Shown one piece after another: positions 39,786-50,640 of a stretch of 64,000 nt of DNA. The notes beneath the pieces were generated by a model. That model was not told the origin of the DNA, did no database searches, and saw nothing but the letters and a program-made list of their open reading frames with translations. Each line of letters begins with the position of its first letter. Within the stretch, counting starts at the first letter, position 1. The DNA comes from Pelecanus crispus (lineage: Eukaryota; Chordata; Aves; Pelecaniformes; Pelecanidae), in NCBI RefSeq assembly GCF_030463565.1, contig NC_134646.1, forward strand, positions 60,653,710 through 60,717,709, written 5' to 3'. The position numbers and the translations under genes were made by a program.

Positions 39786-40800
39786 ATCATAGCACAAAAG
39801 CAGAGATCTTGAAAGACTCTTTAATCTCTCAGAGAAAGGTTTAACAAGTAATTCTAGCTGGAAGCAAAAGCCAGACAAATTCTCATGAGAAATACAGCAC
39901 ACTTGCTTGTCTGAGGGAGTGATTAGCAAACAAGACGTAAAGGGAAGTGGTAGGGTCTACAGCTCTTTGATACCTTAAAATCAAGGTCCTTCTGGAAGAT
40001 ACGATTTACTCAGATAAATGTTATAGGAGTCAATGTACCAATAACAATAAAATGTAATGGTCCATGTTGTATGCAATCACTCATATATAATAATGGAAGA
40101 GACAAACATGTCAGATGTTGTGCCACAAGCAGCAGGCAACTCAGGAGCTTGCCAGATCACCCTTTGCATGGGAGAACAAGAACTGGTCCCCAATGCTAAA
40201 GCATATTTATTATTTCCTACTCAACTGTTGTTGTGAAGGCCTAAAGGAGCAACGGGTTGTTATCAAATGGGAACCATGCCTGGCACTTCTCACGCGTTCT
40301 CTGTCTTTCACTGTGAAGTATGGCATAGAGCACTTGTGCTGTTCAGGAGTAGATGGATTAACTAAGTAATGACTGAGAGGGAGGAGAGGGCTCTGGAGGT
40401 GGGTCCATAGCAGTATCTTCCCTTTCCCAATCCCATGCCAGCTCCTTCCTACCCCTCCAAAGAGGAGACAGGCCTCCCTAGGGTCTTGAGGTTTTGAGGT
40501 GCTTGGTGGCATCCCTTCATGCCACTTCAGCCTCATGTGGCAGCAGCTCTTGGTGCTGGGGTGTTATGGGCAGGTGATCATCACCCCCCCTCAAAGAGGG
40601 CCTATGCCTACATCCAGGATGCACTTCCCCTGCAATATAAATGCTCGGGCTGGTGTGGCTCGTTCATCTGCTTTTCTGCAGCCTTAGTCCCAGTTTGAAA
40701 ATGAACTTGCAGAACAACTGCACGAAAACAAAAGAGAGGGGTGGGACTCTGGTGGTAGCTAACAGCTTCTAACAAGGGTCCTTCTCCTTCCTTCACCTAG
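39786..40800 (+). other. RBM47 5' intron, 3' part, with acceptor
   Basis: No gene. The intron ends in a pyrimidine-rich tract and acceptor, gtccttctccttccttcacctag, at 40778-40800, directly before the RBM47 exon. A TATA-like 'aatataaatgctcgg' occurs near 40634-40648 but shows no further promoter structure. Confidence 0.75.
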
Positions 40801-40831
40801 GTTTTATCAAGCTGTGAATGAGTTTGACACC
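40801..40831 (+). other. RBM47: RBM47 5'UTR portion of the first coding exon
   Basis: The 31 nt between the acceptor at 40799-40800 and the ATG are untranslated. The frame is open back to the splice site, with an in-frame GTG at 40814 but no in-frame ATG. I choose ATG 40832 because the protein then begins MTAEDS, as in RBM47 orthologues, and because the context acacc-ATG-a has a purine at -3. Confidence 0.8.
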
Positions 40832-41960
40832 ATGACTGCTGAGGACTCCACTGCAAGGATGAGCAACGATTCCTCCAATGTGGCTACCACGAAAGTCCCT
40901 GAAGGAGTTGCCGGTGCACCCAATGAGGCGGCTTTGCTGGCCCTCATGGAGCGCACTGGATATAGCATGATCCAGGAGAACGGGCAACGCAAGTACGGTG
41001 GCCCTCCTCCAGGCTGGGAGGGTCTGCACCCTCCTCGTGGCTGCGAAGTCTTTGTGGGCAAAATCCCCCGCGACGTCTATGAAGATGAGCTCGTCCCTGT
41101 GTTCGAGTCCATCGGCCGCATCTATGAAATGCGCCTGATGATGGACTTTGATGGGAAGAACCGTGGCTATGCCTTCGTGATGTACACACAGAAGCACGAG
41201 GCAAAGCGTGCCGTCAGGGAGCTGAACAACTATGAAATCCGGCCCGGCAGGCTGCTGGGTGTGTGCTGCAGTGTTGATAACTGCCGGCTTTTCATCGGAG
41301 GTATTCCCAAGATGAAGAAGAGAGAAGAGATCCTGGAAGAGATTGCCAAGGTGACAGAAGGTGTGCTGGATGTCATCGTGTATGCCAGCGCTGCAGACAA
41401 GATGAAGAACAGAGGCTTCGCTTTCGTGGAGTATGAGAGCCATCGAGCAGCGGCAATGGCCAGGAGGAAACTCATGCCGGGAAGGATCCAGCTGTGGGGA
41501 CACCAAATTGCTGTTGACTGGGCAGAACCAGAGATAGATGTGGATGAAGATGTCATGGAGACTGTTAAAATCCTCTATGTGAGGAATCTAATGATTGAGA
41601 CCACAGAGGACACCATTAAAAAGGTCTTTGGGCAGTTTAACCCTGGCTGTGTAGAGCGGGTGAAAAAAATACGTGATTATGCCTTTGTGCACTTTACAAC
41701 CAGGGAAGATGCCATTCACGCCATGAACAACCTTAATGGTGTTGAACTGGAAGGCTCATGCCTGGAGGTTACCTTGGCCAAGCCAGTAGACAAGGAGCAG
41801 TACACTCGCTACCAGAAAGCAGCAAAAGGAGGGGCCACAGCAACGCCCGAAGTAACTCAGCAACCTAATTATGTTTACTCTTGTGATCCGTACACACTAG
41901 CGTATTATGGATATCCGTACAATGCCTTGATCGGGCCCAACAGAGATTACTTTGTGAAAG
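40832..41960 (+). CDS. RBM47: RBM47 coding exon 1: RNA-binding protein 47, N-terminus and three RRMs
   Basis: This exon encodes residues 1-376 plus one base of codon 377. RBM47 is a nuclear RNA-binding protein related to A1CF. In mammals it serves as an APOBEC1 cofactor in C-to-U editing and it affects splicing and mRNA stability. RRM1 spans about residues 71-149 (RNP2 VFVGKI 73-78, RNP1 RGYAFVMY 111-118). RRM2 spans about 151-233 (LFIGGI 153-158, RGFAFVEY 194-201). RRM3 spans about 246-318 (LYVRNL 248-253, RDYAFVHF 281-288). The segment before RRM1 has the conserved [26 protein letters not shown] motif of the A1CF/RBM47/SYNCRIP group. The exon ends TTTGTGAAAG|GTTAGTAAG (phase 1). The RNP aromatic and basic positions are intact. 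A1CF is the main alternative identity, but the MTAEDS start, the later alanine tracts and the VYQTY C-terminus point to RBM47. Confidence 0.97.
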
Positions 41961-43384
41961 GTTAGTAAGCACAATTAGGGGATGTAATGGGCAGGTTTGG
42001 TCTCAGGCTGGTGCAACCCAAGGTCTGCCTGAGCCAAAGGACAGCTGGTGCTTCACACTTTTTTCTTAAACACTGTTTTATAGGTGTTTTTGCCATATTT
42101 CTGTTCAGCCTCATTTTAATTTATGACTACACAGAGTGTATTTATCTATAAATAATTGCTAATGTACAAGCTAGTATGAGGGAGGCATCAAAACTATGGT
42201 TAAGAATGAGCTAATGGACCAAGCACAGCATGGGAAAGAGGGGGATGTGGTTTTTATGAGTGCTGCACTAAGTCTGAGCAAGTCCGAGGACTCCAGCTTC
42301 TGATGCCTCCTTCCAAAGAGCTGGATCCTAAGTATTAGCGATCGTGGCAGCATGCTCCCTTTGCCTTCTCCTGGAGGTGTAGGTAGAGTGACCTAGTCAT
42401 CCAAAGGTAGGGATGTCAGGCAAAGCCTCAGTCAGGAGCTCTGCAGGTGTCATTTGCCCTCTGCATTAAAATGACCGTAGTGCTGTGTCCTTTATAAAGG
42501 CATCTGAGAACTACGAGCAGAAGGAATCATGTGAGTGCAAAATAATTCTTTTATTATGTATACTTTAATTAGTTACCAGTTACAGTCATTAAAAATTAAC
42601 CAAAAATCAGTTATTCAGAAATTGTAGCAGCTATAACTGGTGTTATAATTACAATTATCCTGTACTTACAGGAATTACAGTTTCCTGAAATTTCATGTGT
42701 ATTTCCATATAACAGGCAGTTTAGCATAAATATATTCTTAAAGCACTCACGTAAACCAAGAAATATTTTTAACCGTAGTTGATCAAGAATTTCAGTTGCT
42801 TCTCAATTTCCAGATTTGTACTTGCAACGAACTACAAAGGAGTTAACTCACAATCTAAATATTCAATTAGGCCATCATAGAGTGCATTAATACCACAGTG
42901 TCCAAAGTATTGTCATAACGTGCATGGAGTCACTAAGACAAATAAAGGCATGGTGGGATAAATTTGGTTAAAGGCCAGGTACAGCTTCAGGCCATCTCTG
43001 CAGGGGTGCATCGCATGTCCTCTGGAGGACAGCTGAGAGCAGAAGCTGTTCCCACTGCATAGGAATCACCCCTGGAGCAGCCCCTCTCTCTCTGCTGGGT
43101 GCTTTATACCCGTAACACTGGCCACCAGAGTTGCATCAGTATAAATAAGCAGTTAATGTACGGTCAGAAACATCAAGAGCAAAACTTGTGTAGTCTTAAT
43201 GGGTGCTTCTGAGGCCAAACTCTTCTGTTTTCATAAGCGAAGTCACTAAGACTCAGATCCAACTAACTTCAGCAGCCTTGTTTCTAAGCACGTGCCCCCC
43301 CGTCTCAGCCTGGGGCTGTTCGTGCTTCCCATGGGGCTGTCACTCTCTGTTATTCACCATCGTCTTTCAAATTGTTATCATAAG
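41961..43384 (+). other. RBM47: RBM47 intron between coding exons 1 and 2
   Basis: A GT-AG intron of 1424 bp, opening GTTAGTAAGC and closing in aag at 43382-43384. Read-through from exon 1 hits an in-frame TAG at once (codons GGT TAG). AT-rich around 42540-42780. No other gene or repeat is recognised. Confidence 0.9.
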
Positions 43385-43387
43385 CAG
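43382..43387 (+). promoter_or_regulatory. RBM47: NAGNAG tandem splice acceptor (aagcag)
   Basis: The acceptor of the 207-nt exon is aag followed directly by cag. Using the first gives exon start 43385 and ...VKAGSIR; using the second gives exon start 43388 and ...VKGSIR, one alanine fewer. Both keep the frame. CAG is usually the stronger of such a pair, so a mixture of isoforms is plausible. Which is used cannot be seen from genomic DNA. Confidence 0.6.
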
Positions 43388-43591
43388 GCAGCATACGAGG
43401 CAGAGGGCGAGGTGCAGCTGGCAACAGAGCCCCAGGCCCCAGGGGCTCCTACCTGGGGGGATACTCCGCCGGCCGTGGCATCTACAGCAGGTACCACGAA
43501 GGCAAAGGAAAACAGCAGGAGAAAGGATACGAGCTGGTACCCAACTTGGAGTTACCTGCGGTCAATCCGGTGGCCATTAAGCCCGGTGCAG
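43385..43591 (+). CDS. RBM47: RBM47 coding exon 2: RG-rich cassette exon
   Basis: This 207-nt (69-codon) exon encodes the segment after RRM3: [20 protein letters not shown] followed by a Gly/Tyr-rich part, then [20 protein letters not shown] and NPVAIKPGA. The RGRGRG repeats are typical arginine-methylation and RNA-contact sequences. Both flanking introns are phase 1 and the length is a multiple of three, so skipping joins FVK directly to VAIPAIG without a frameshift. The human gene is known to give a shorter isoform, about 69 residues smaller, which fits this exon being a cassette. The donor is GCAG|GTTAGTATG. I place the start at 43385; the alternative is 43388. Confidence 0.95.
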
Positions 43592-46500
43592 GTTAGTATG
43601 TGGAACAAAGGGACGAAAGCAGAGGTAGTGGGTGAGCCCCTGCTCTGAGCCCCGTGTCAGGCACCTGGGCACCCACCCCTCCAGCCCATGGCTGCGGCAG
43701 TGGAGACAGCCCCCGGGCCGGGGCGTAGTGCTCCCCTGTGCCAGATGCCTCCTGGCCCTGGCCAGGCTTTCTGCAAACAACAAGCACGCAGCGGGGCAGG
43801 GGACACAAATGTCTGGGAGCTCTTCAGACCAACGGAAAAAGGGCTGAAGCTGTGCCCACCCTTCCTGTCCCCTTTTGCACCTCCTCGGGAGGAAGCAGAC
43901 TTTCCTCTCCATCTAGTCATGTACGCTAGAGCATGGTGACTAAGAGCAATCTTCCTCTCTTTGAATTTCTTCACTCCTAATTTCACCCTGGGCAATTCCC
44001 ACCCCAGATTTCCAGCCAGTTCAGAGCTCTGCCCTGCTCAGTTCATATTTCTCTGGTGCTATGAGGCTGGAAAAAGGACCTGGGGCTTTCCCATCGCGGG
44101 GAAGTCTCCGGCTGAGGTGAGTTCCTCCATCACCACCAGCAGCATGGGGAAGGAGTGATGCGGGGAGCCCTTGGGGTCCGGCTCGCAGCCACGCAGCGAC
44201 CTGCAGGAGAGCTCTCAGCAGTGCTGGGCTGCAGGGAGCCAGCCCAAGGGCCGGGGCAGGGATCACCCCTTCCTGCCACATCCTCAGCTGAGTATCCAGC
44301 CCTTGCCCTTCCCAGGTGAACAGGATGAAGGCTGAAGCCCTGCAATCCCTCAAGATCCTGTTTGGAGAGGTTTTTATTTGGAAAAGCAGCCTGAGGAAGA
44401 AGGTCTTTGCAGGTGATGGGGCCAAGCCCTCTTGCAGAAGTCCTCAGGTCTTCTCCCCATTCCTCTCTCCAAGCAAATTGCAACTGCAGGACCTAAGCGG
44501 TGTTTAATAATAGAGCTGCAGTGGTTTCCCAAAACATGCTCCATACTGTCATTGGAAACTACAGCTTGCATCTAATGAAGGCTGTGAAGAGTTCTTCATA
44601 ACAGCTGGATGAGACAATATGGGAAGAGGTCTAGAGACAAAGGAAGGCTGTTAAGATCAGAGCCATTTCCAAAGGAAGATCAGACTTCCTGAGAAAACTA
44701 TCCACTCACAATCGGAAAATATTACCACTATGTGTGTTTGTAAAGATACTTCAGGAATTCCAAGTATTACTAAAGGATGCTGGAAAAGTGGGCTTTGAAA
44801 TGCACGCCTGTTAGTGGTGTCTGTAATTCATTTGCCAAGCAAAAGCCTGAAGCTCAAGTCTAAATGTTTCTACACTTGAAGCATGTTGAGATTCAGATTT
44901 CTTTATCAGGTCTTCCCCTCTTGTATGGTTCCAGCACAGCCTCTGAGCATCTGGTCCATTTTCTCCAACAAGACCAGATGATCTAGTAAGAGGTACCACA
45001 TGCAAGACTTACCTCTGTTATTAAAAGTGTATGACTGAAAACACATTACCAGAATGGAGCAGTAGAGATCCACTGACTCTGCAAAGTTTCCTACCATTTA
45101 GAACAACCTTAAAGCTCATTTCTTTTCAAATGGTTAGAAAACTTCTGAGAGGTCACCCCAATACCCCAGCTGCCTGTTACTGCTTTTCTGCCAGAAGTTA
45201 CTGCAGAATGGAACATGTGAGCTCTCTGCCTTTGCATCAGTGAGAAATTGTCCAGGTTATTTAAACCAGTGATAAAACTGGTTTGAGCTGACCAGGTGGT
45301 CTTGGTGTAGAAGGAGAACTGGAAAAGCTCATGAGTGGAGGTCTCTGCTTGAGGAAACAGTGGTAGACCACTGGCTGTGCAAACATCTATGCCTGAATTA
45401 TATCTGATCAGATCCGTTGTTGCAGTCTCCAGGATCAAAATGGCAGTACTGCTTGCTGGCTCCTATCCTCTCCACAGGCAGAGCTGCACACTTCCACATT
45501 GCAAAGTTTCATCTCAGTGAGAGAAATCCATGTGCATATTTGGCTTCACTTCTGATTTACTGGCTGCACCTCCCATAGATTCCAACATCACCATCATTTA
45601 TTGATTACTCTGTTTTCCTTGTGAATAACATCACTGCTGAAAGGCTCAAGAGCTGAATGCTGCAGTATGCACGATAAGGCAACGATGGAAATCATAGTAT
45701 CACAGAATCATGGAATGGTTTGTGGTAGAAGGGACCTTTAAAGACCAACTAGTCCAACCGTGGGCAGGGACATCTTTCACTAGATCAGGTTGCTCAAAGC
45801 CCATCCAATCTGACCTTAAACATGTCCAATGATGGGGCATCCACAACTTCTCTGGGCAACCTGTTCCAGTGTCTCCACACCCTCACAGTAAAGAATTTCT
45901 TCCTTACATCCAATCTAAATCTACCCTTAAACAGTTGCCCCTTGACCTGTCACTAGAGGCCTCGGTAAAAAGTCTGTCCTCATCTTTCTAATAAGCCCCC
46001 TTTAAGTATTCAAAGGCCACAATAAGGTCTCCCTGGAGCCTTCTCTTGTCCAGGCTGAACACCACCAACTCTCTCAGCCCTTCTTCACAGGAGAGGTGCT
46101 CCAGCCCTCTGATCATTTAAATGGCCCTCCTCTGGACCCCCTCTAACAGGTCCGCATCTCTCATGTGCTGCGGACTCCAGAGCTGCATGCAGTACTCCAG
46201 GTGGGGTCTCACAGGAGTGGAGCAGAGGGGGAGAGTCACCTCCCTTGACCTGCTGGCCACGCTTCTTTTGATGCAGCCCAGAGTATGACTGGCTTTCTGG
46301 GCTGCAAATCCACATTGCCAGCTTATGTCCAATTACTGTGATTATTGGGAATGTTCAGCAAAGCACATTTCTTCTCTAAGCAGTGCCGTGAAGCTCCATT
46401 TTGGACCATGTACAAACTCACCATCTCCGAACACCGTCATTCTGACTGGAGCATTTTCCCTTCATTTGGAAGACCATAGCTCTAATTATTTTGCATTGTC

Positions 46501-47187
46501 CAGTTTTGGAATGAGGGAGAATTCTCTAAAGAGCAATTTCTTTTTTTTAGTGTCATTAAACAGACTGATGCTGCAGCAGAAAGGTGGGATAAACCATATT
46601 TAGCCAAGTTAGGCCTGGGAAATGCATAATAGTAAATGAGCTGATACTTCGCAGGGTTGCCGAAAGGACGGCATGTAGACTGGACCAGTTGCTGCCTGTA
46701 ACTTCTGCAGTACAAACCACACTTTTCTTTCCCTGAGCAGCTCTGCCTATGGCAGCTACACGTCCCTTGATCTCAACACCTGGAGCAGGGATGCCACCGG
46801 GACAGTATGCATTCCTACCTGTCCCTGTGCTCAGGCCACACTCTTGGCCAGGGGGAAGGCCAGCAGTGATCAGAAGGGGCTGTGTAAATCTGGGTTGCAG
46901 CTCCCAGTCCCCAGCAGGGCTCTGGCCTTGGGACATCCATGCCAGGAGCATGGGGGGAAATGCTGGGCAGAGCAGGCAGCACCGAGCGCATCAGCCACAG
47001 CACTACCACCCATGGGGAGGGCAAAGGCACCCCAGATCCCACTCTTGCACACAGGGCTACCTGCCCTGATGAGACCAGCACAGGACTGCTGCACAGGGAG
47101 AGCCGGCGCAGCCAGGAGGGAGGGCTTTTTGAGATGAGGTCCTGGAAACCCTCTCCCAACGCACCTGCTGTGTCTGGTCTCTCCTAG
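43592..47187 (+). other. RBM47: RBM47 intron between coding exons 2 and 3
   Basis: A GT-AG intron of 3596 bp (phase 1), ending tctcctag at 47180-47187. It contains one antisense CR1 fragment at 45693-46335. GC-rich patches at about 43640-44480 and 46740-47160 carry overlapping open frames on both strands with no domain. No further coding exon is needed, because exons 2 and 3 join into a continuous orthologous protein. Confidence 0.9.
45693..46335 (-). mobile_element. CR1 LINE fragment within RBM47 intron, antisense
   Basis: The + strand starts catagtatcacagaatcatgg (decayed tail) and 'agaagggacctttaaagacc', the reverse complement of a CR1 3'UTR. On the minus strand the ORF2 C-terminal region is still readable in pieces ([20 protein letters not shown] and [10 protein letters not shown]), broken by frameshifts. 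It is more decayed than the 12.6 and 38.7 kb copies and belongs to another subfamily. Its orientation is opposite to RBM47, the direction commonly tolerated in introns. Confidence 0.93.
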
Positions 47188-47390
47188 TGGCCATCCCTGC
47201 CATCGGTGCCCAGTACTCCATGTTTCAGGCTGCACCGCCGGCCAAGATGATGGAAGACGGCAAAATCCACGCTGTCGAGCACATCATCAACCCTATAGCT
47301 GTCCAGCAGGACCCGGCTAGCGCAGCAGCCGCCGCAGCAGCCGCAGCCGCAGCTGTAATACCGGCCGTCTCAACGCCTCCCCCCTTCCAG
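47188..47390 (+). CDS. RBM47: RBM47 coding exon 3: alanine tract
   Basis: Encodes residues 446-513: [13 protein letters not shown], the [19 protein letters not shown] segment, then a run of 11 alanines (residues 491-501), and [12 protein letters not shown]. The first codon is split (G|TG, Val). The exon is 203 nt and ends CTTCCAG|GTGAGT, a consensus donor in phase 0. The alanine run uses mixed GCA, GCC and GCT codons, which makes slippage less likely than in a pure repeat. The C-terminal Ala/Pro-rich half of RBM47 is thought to be a low-complexity interaction region; this stretch has no folded domain. Confidence 0.96.
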
Positions 47391-47796
47391 GTGAGTTCAG
47401 CACATAAAGTCCTGCTTCCCGTACATCCCACTTCCCATACATCCCACATCCTGCTCTGCATACCCAGGGTGGGGGGAAAGCCTGGCCCCCTGCCCGGCTC
47501 CTGTTCAGGAGATGCTGTAGAGGATGTTACGGTGCCCAACAGCCCTGCAGTTCATCTGACCTGTCGTAGACATATGCACTTTGGACAGCTGTTCCCCCAC
47601 TATGGGAGACCCAAATGTGGGAGGGAGGGAACAGCCCCCCCCGTGACGGCATAACTCCTTCAACAGGGCACGTGCTGCCTACCCTCCCATTGCCACCCCC
47701 CCCTTCTAGGGGGTTTGCAATTTAGGGGGTGGAAACGGGATATTACAGCAATTTAAGCACTTTTTTTGAGGTCTGAACACGATGCTTTCCTTCCAG
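47391..47796 (+). other. RBM47: RBM47 intron between coding exons 3 and 4
   Basis: A short GT-AG intron of 406 bp (phase 0) with a C-rich middle and a T/C-rich 3' end, gatgctttccttccag. Read-through stays open for many codons (to 47654), so retention would add a long novel tail rather than an immediate stop. Confidence 0.92.
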
Positions 47797-48048
47797 GGCC
47801 GCCCCATCACACCGGTGTACACCATGGCTCCCAACGTGCAGCGGATCCCCGCCGCCGGGATTTACGGGACAAGTTACGTGCCATTCGCGGCGCCCGCCGC
47901 GACGACAGCGACGATAGCCACGCTACAGAAGAACGCCGCCGCTGCCGCTGCTGCCGCTGCCTATGGGGGATACGCCGGCTACATCCCCCCGGCATTCCCG
48001 GCCGCAACCATCCAGGTCCCCATCCACGACGTCTACCAGACGTACTGA
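47797..48048 (+). CDS. RBM47: RBM47 coding exon 4: C-terminus and stop
   Basis: Encodes residues 514-596. It begins [20 protein letters not shown] and ends PIHDVYQTY with TGA at 48046-48048. A second run of nine alanines follows LQKN, again in mixed GCC/GCT codons, before [14 protein letters not shown]. The tail is Tyr/Pro/Gly/Ala-rich and has no folded domain. The total spliced coding length, 1129+207+203+252 nt, is 597 codons including the stop. That is 596 residues, very close to the human protein (593). Reading frame and splice phases are consistent across all four exons, so the gene looks intact. Local sequence is CpG-rich from codon choice. Confidence 0.97.
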   Translation, partial: GRPITPVYTMAPNVQRIPAAGIYGTSYVPFAAPAATTATIATLQKNAAAAAAAAAYGGYAGYIPPAFPAATIQVPIHDVYQTY

Positions 48049-49392
48049 GACTGTCAGCAGAGGAGAGCGGCGGAGAAACACACACTGAAGGAACACTTTA
48101 CTATTTATGAAGAAAGAACCGGCTACGAAAGTCTAAATGTTTGGTCTCGGTAAACTGATGCAGGAAGTGAAGAATGTCATAGAAAAACGTGTTCAAAATA
48201 TTTTCTACGCTTGAAGTTTTCACTAACTTTTTTAGGCTATTTTTAAAATTTAACATGCCTGTATTCATACATTTCTAAAGGACCTCGATGCATCCAGCCC
48301 ACCGCTGAGATGCATTTATACGCATCCAAGTGGGGTTGCATAGGGTCTTTTTTTTTTTTTTAAGCAGTTATATTTTCAATATATTTGTGGTATGAAGGTT
48401 ATTTTTTAGTAAGTTCTGCACTCCAGAGATGTCTATTTTGTAGTGCCTTTAATAATATATCAGCTATATATTAAAAAGCACAGCTGAGCAGCTAGGGAAA
48501 GTTTTAACAATATAATTTGAAGAATATATTCAATATTTAAAGAATACATACCTTAGTTTTGGGTTTGTTTTTTTTTTTAAGGAAAAAACCAACAAGTATC
48601 TTATTTAAAAAATTATACTGGAAAGTGCAATTTTAAAAATGTGCAAGACCTCTGCATTTTTGTACTGGCATTAATACAATCTGCTCATTCTTATTTGAAA
48701 TCAGAACTAATATTGCCTGTTTGGAAGAAAGGAAAAAAAAAAACCTCCTCACACGAACCTCTTCACAGTGTGATTTGCAGGCTTGCGTTAAGTAAAGGAA
48801 AGGCTCTGAGTTTTCCTTAACAACTGGATTTTCTATTTATTGAAGCTACTCGCAGTTGGAGCATGTGCAGAAACGAGTAGCCGATATTTCATGCGAGGTG
48901 TCTTGACTTATATCTTCATCCAGTATAAAGCCTAGGCTCTTTTTCAACGCTCTTTATTTTATTCTTTGAAGTATATGTTGTAGTGACTGAGAATGTATGC
49001 TGCTGTCGGCAATAGCAGGCGCGCTCTCGACGAGAGGATGCGCAGCATTACTTACCCATCGCTCCATCATGTTCCGTGAGAAATTTCTGAGGTACTAGGG
49101 GTGGTAGTGATACTGGAATTAGTGAAACGGGGCTAGCCTCCCTCCCGGCCTCCCTTCCACGCTTAATTCCCCTTCTCCGCAACTGGAGTTGTACATGCAC
49201 ATCAGGGGTGGGAGCAATTAGACCCGACGATTTTAAGACATAGAGCTTGTAAATATCTTTTAATATACATTTTTAAAGTCATTTTATGTTGCAAATTTAC
49301 GTGGTATGTGGTTTGCCACAAAACAAAAACCTTTTATTGCGATGTTATAAAAAAGTTTGTTTTATTAAGAAGTAAATTTATTATTGCAGTGT
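48049..49392 (+). other. RBM47: RBM47 3'UTR (end estimated)
   Basis: AT-rich sequence follows the stop and contrasts sharply with the GC-rich final exon. It has T-rich stretches, several ATTTA/TATTTAT motifs (for example near 48101 and 48834) and a possible proximal signal ATTAAA at 48470-48475. A likely main 3' end is AGTAAA at 49371-49376, followed about 20 nt later by the GT-rich 'gtgttttgtggcctgtt' (49389-49405). No canonical AATAAA occurs before 50620, so a longer UTR reaching about 50640 (AATAAA at 50620-50625) is possible. AU-rich motifs suggest control of mRNA stability, which is inference. Confidence 0.6.
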
Positions 49393-49405
49393 TTTGTGGC
49401 CTGTT
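49371..49405 (+). terminator. RBM47: candidate RBM47 polyadenylation site
   Basis: AGTAAA, a known weaker variant of the hexamer, is followed by a likely cleavage zone at about 49385-49390 and a GT-rich downstream element. The site lies at the end of the AT-rich UTR-like block. It is not canonical, and an AATAAA at 50620 is the main alternative. Confidence 0.4.
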
Positions 49406-50640
49406 TAAAGGCTTTTATTTAGTAGCATGGTGAATGTAAAATATAGTAAAATGGTAAGGAAATATCTTGGCCATTTTATGAAGTGCATCAGCCCTGCAAA
49501 CACAGCTCCGGTGACACGAGGTGCGAAGCAGGGAGTGAGTAAACTTTACTTTTTCCTTTACTTTTTGTGGTATAAGTATCAACCGAAGGGGTTTCGTATT
49601 GAGTGTATTTTGAGAACTGAACCACTTGTAGACCACGTCCAGCTCAGTTAAGTGACCTTTTAATACATCTTTTTTTCCTTGCCTCAAAAATCGAGCGGTT
49701 GTTTTTTTAGGTGCTCTTGCTCAGCCAAGCTGAGCTCTCCCGAACCCTGTCCACCCGGTAGCGAAAGCACTGTGAGGAGGTTAACCACTAGGTCGGACTC
49801 TGCCCCTCCACGCCCCTTCCCGAAAGACTTTTATCGTCCGTCCCTGCGCTTCAGCAAGCGCACCCAGACCTTAGCCCCGAGGCCCTGCCCCGTCTGTAGG
49901 GCAAGGGGAGGTGGTTTGGGCAAAGCCCCGAGGGTGAAGCCCCCAACGGGGAGGCCGGCACTGCCTCCTCCAGCCCTCCGGCTTAGGTCTTGCGCTGCTC
50001 AACACTAAATGCTGCTGTGGGTCCATGGGCTCTGCATAAACACCCCTGGGATTGGGAAAAGGCAGGCTAGTGGTTTGGGTCTCTGCCGGCCCCTTTCCAG
50101 CCCCACGCCATGGCCGACCCACAGAGGAGGGATGAAGGGCTCCCTTCCCACTCGTCCTCCCCCCGCCAGCAGGACAAGGGTCCTGCCACTCGCAGGGCTG
50201 GCAGGGAGAGAAAGGAGCCAACGAGGGCAAACCCCAAGGAGCCCCAGGGTGCCCGTGGGTGCTGCCTACGCCGGGGCAGGAGCGGGCAGGAGAAGGCAGG
50301 AGCTGGGGATGCAGGCAGCCGGGTCGCACTGAGCCTCCCGCCCGTGCCTTTTACACTGGCTTCTAATCCATTTCATGTACACTACTACTGAGGTAAGTCT
50401 GATAACTTGAAATGTGAACATCTTTAGGTTAAGAACAAACTATTCAAAGAAAAAAAAAAAAAAAAAAAATTAAAAAAAAAACACCAGAACTAGTGTGCCT
50501 TATTCTCAAAAGAGCTGATATTTTAGGTGTTTTATTGTATCTCTCTTCTCTGTACTGTCAGAAGCCTCTGAGTTTATTTAGTTCTTGCTCCATTTACGGT
50601 ACATTTCTAGGATGTAGTGAATAAAGCATTCTTTAAAAAT
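49393..50640 (+). other. downstream flank or extended 3'UTR with CpG cluster
   Basis: After an AT-rich start, 49740-50340 is GC-rich with many CpGs and overlapping open frames on both strands, none with a recognisable domain. It ends at TACTGAG|GTAAGT (donor GT at 50393). An A-rich run at 50448-50480 and AATAAA at 50620-50625 follow. This could be distal RBM47 3'UTR, or a CpG-associated first exon of an unannotated + strand transcript. I cannot choose between them. Confidence 0.35.

Noticed and set aside
40814..40831. Possible upstream in-frame GTG start for RBM47
   Set aside because: Eukaryotic initiation at GTG is rare, and the ATG at 40832 has a good context and gives the orthologous MTAEDS start.
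40793..41556. Long minus-strand frames opposite RBM47 exon 1
   Set aside because: They are shadows of the conserved sense exon; the sense frame carries all three RRM signatures.
43577..44483. Several frames of 100-134 codons in RBM47 intron 3
   Set aside because: The region is GC-rich and intronic with frames open on both strands, explained by low stop-codon frequency. Exons 2 and 3 already join into a continuous protein.
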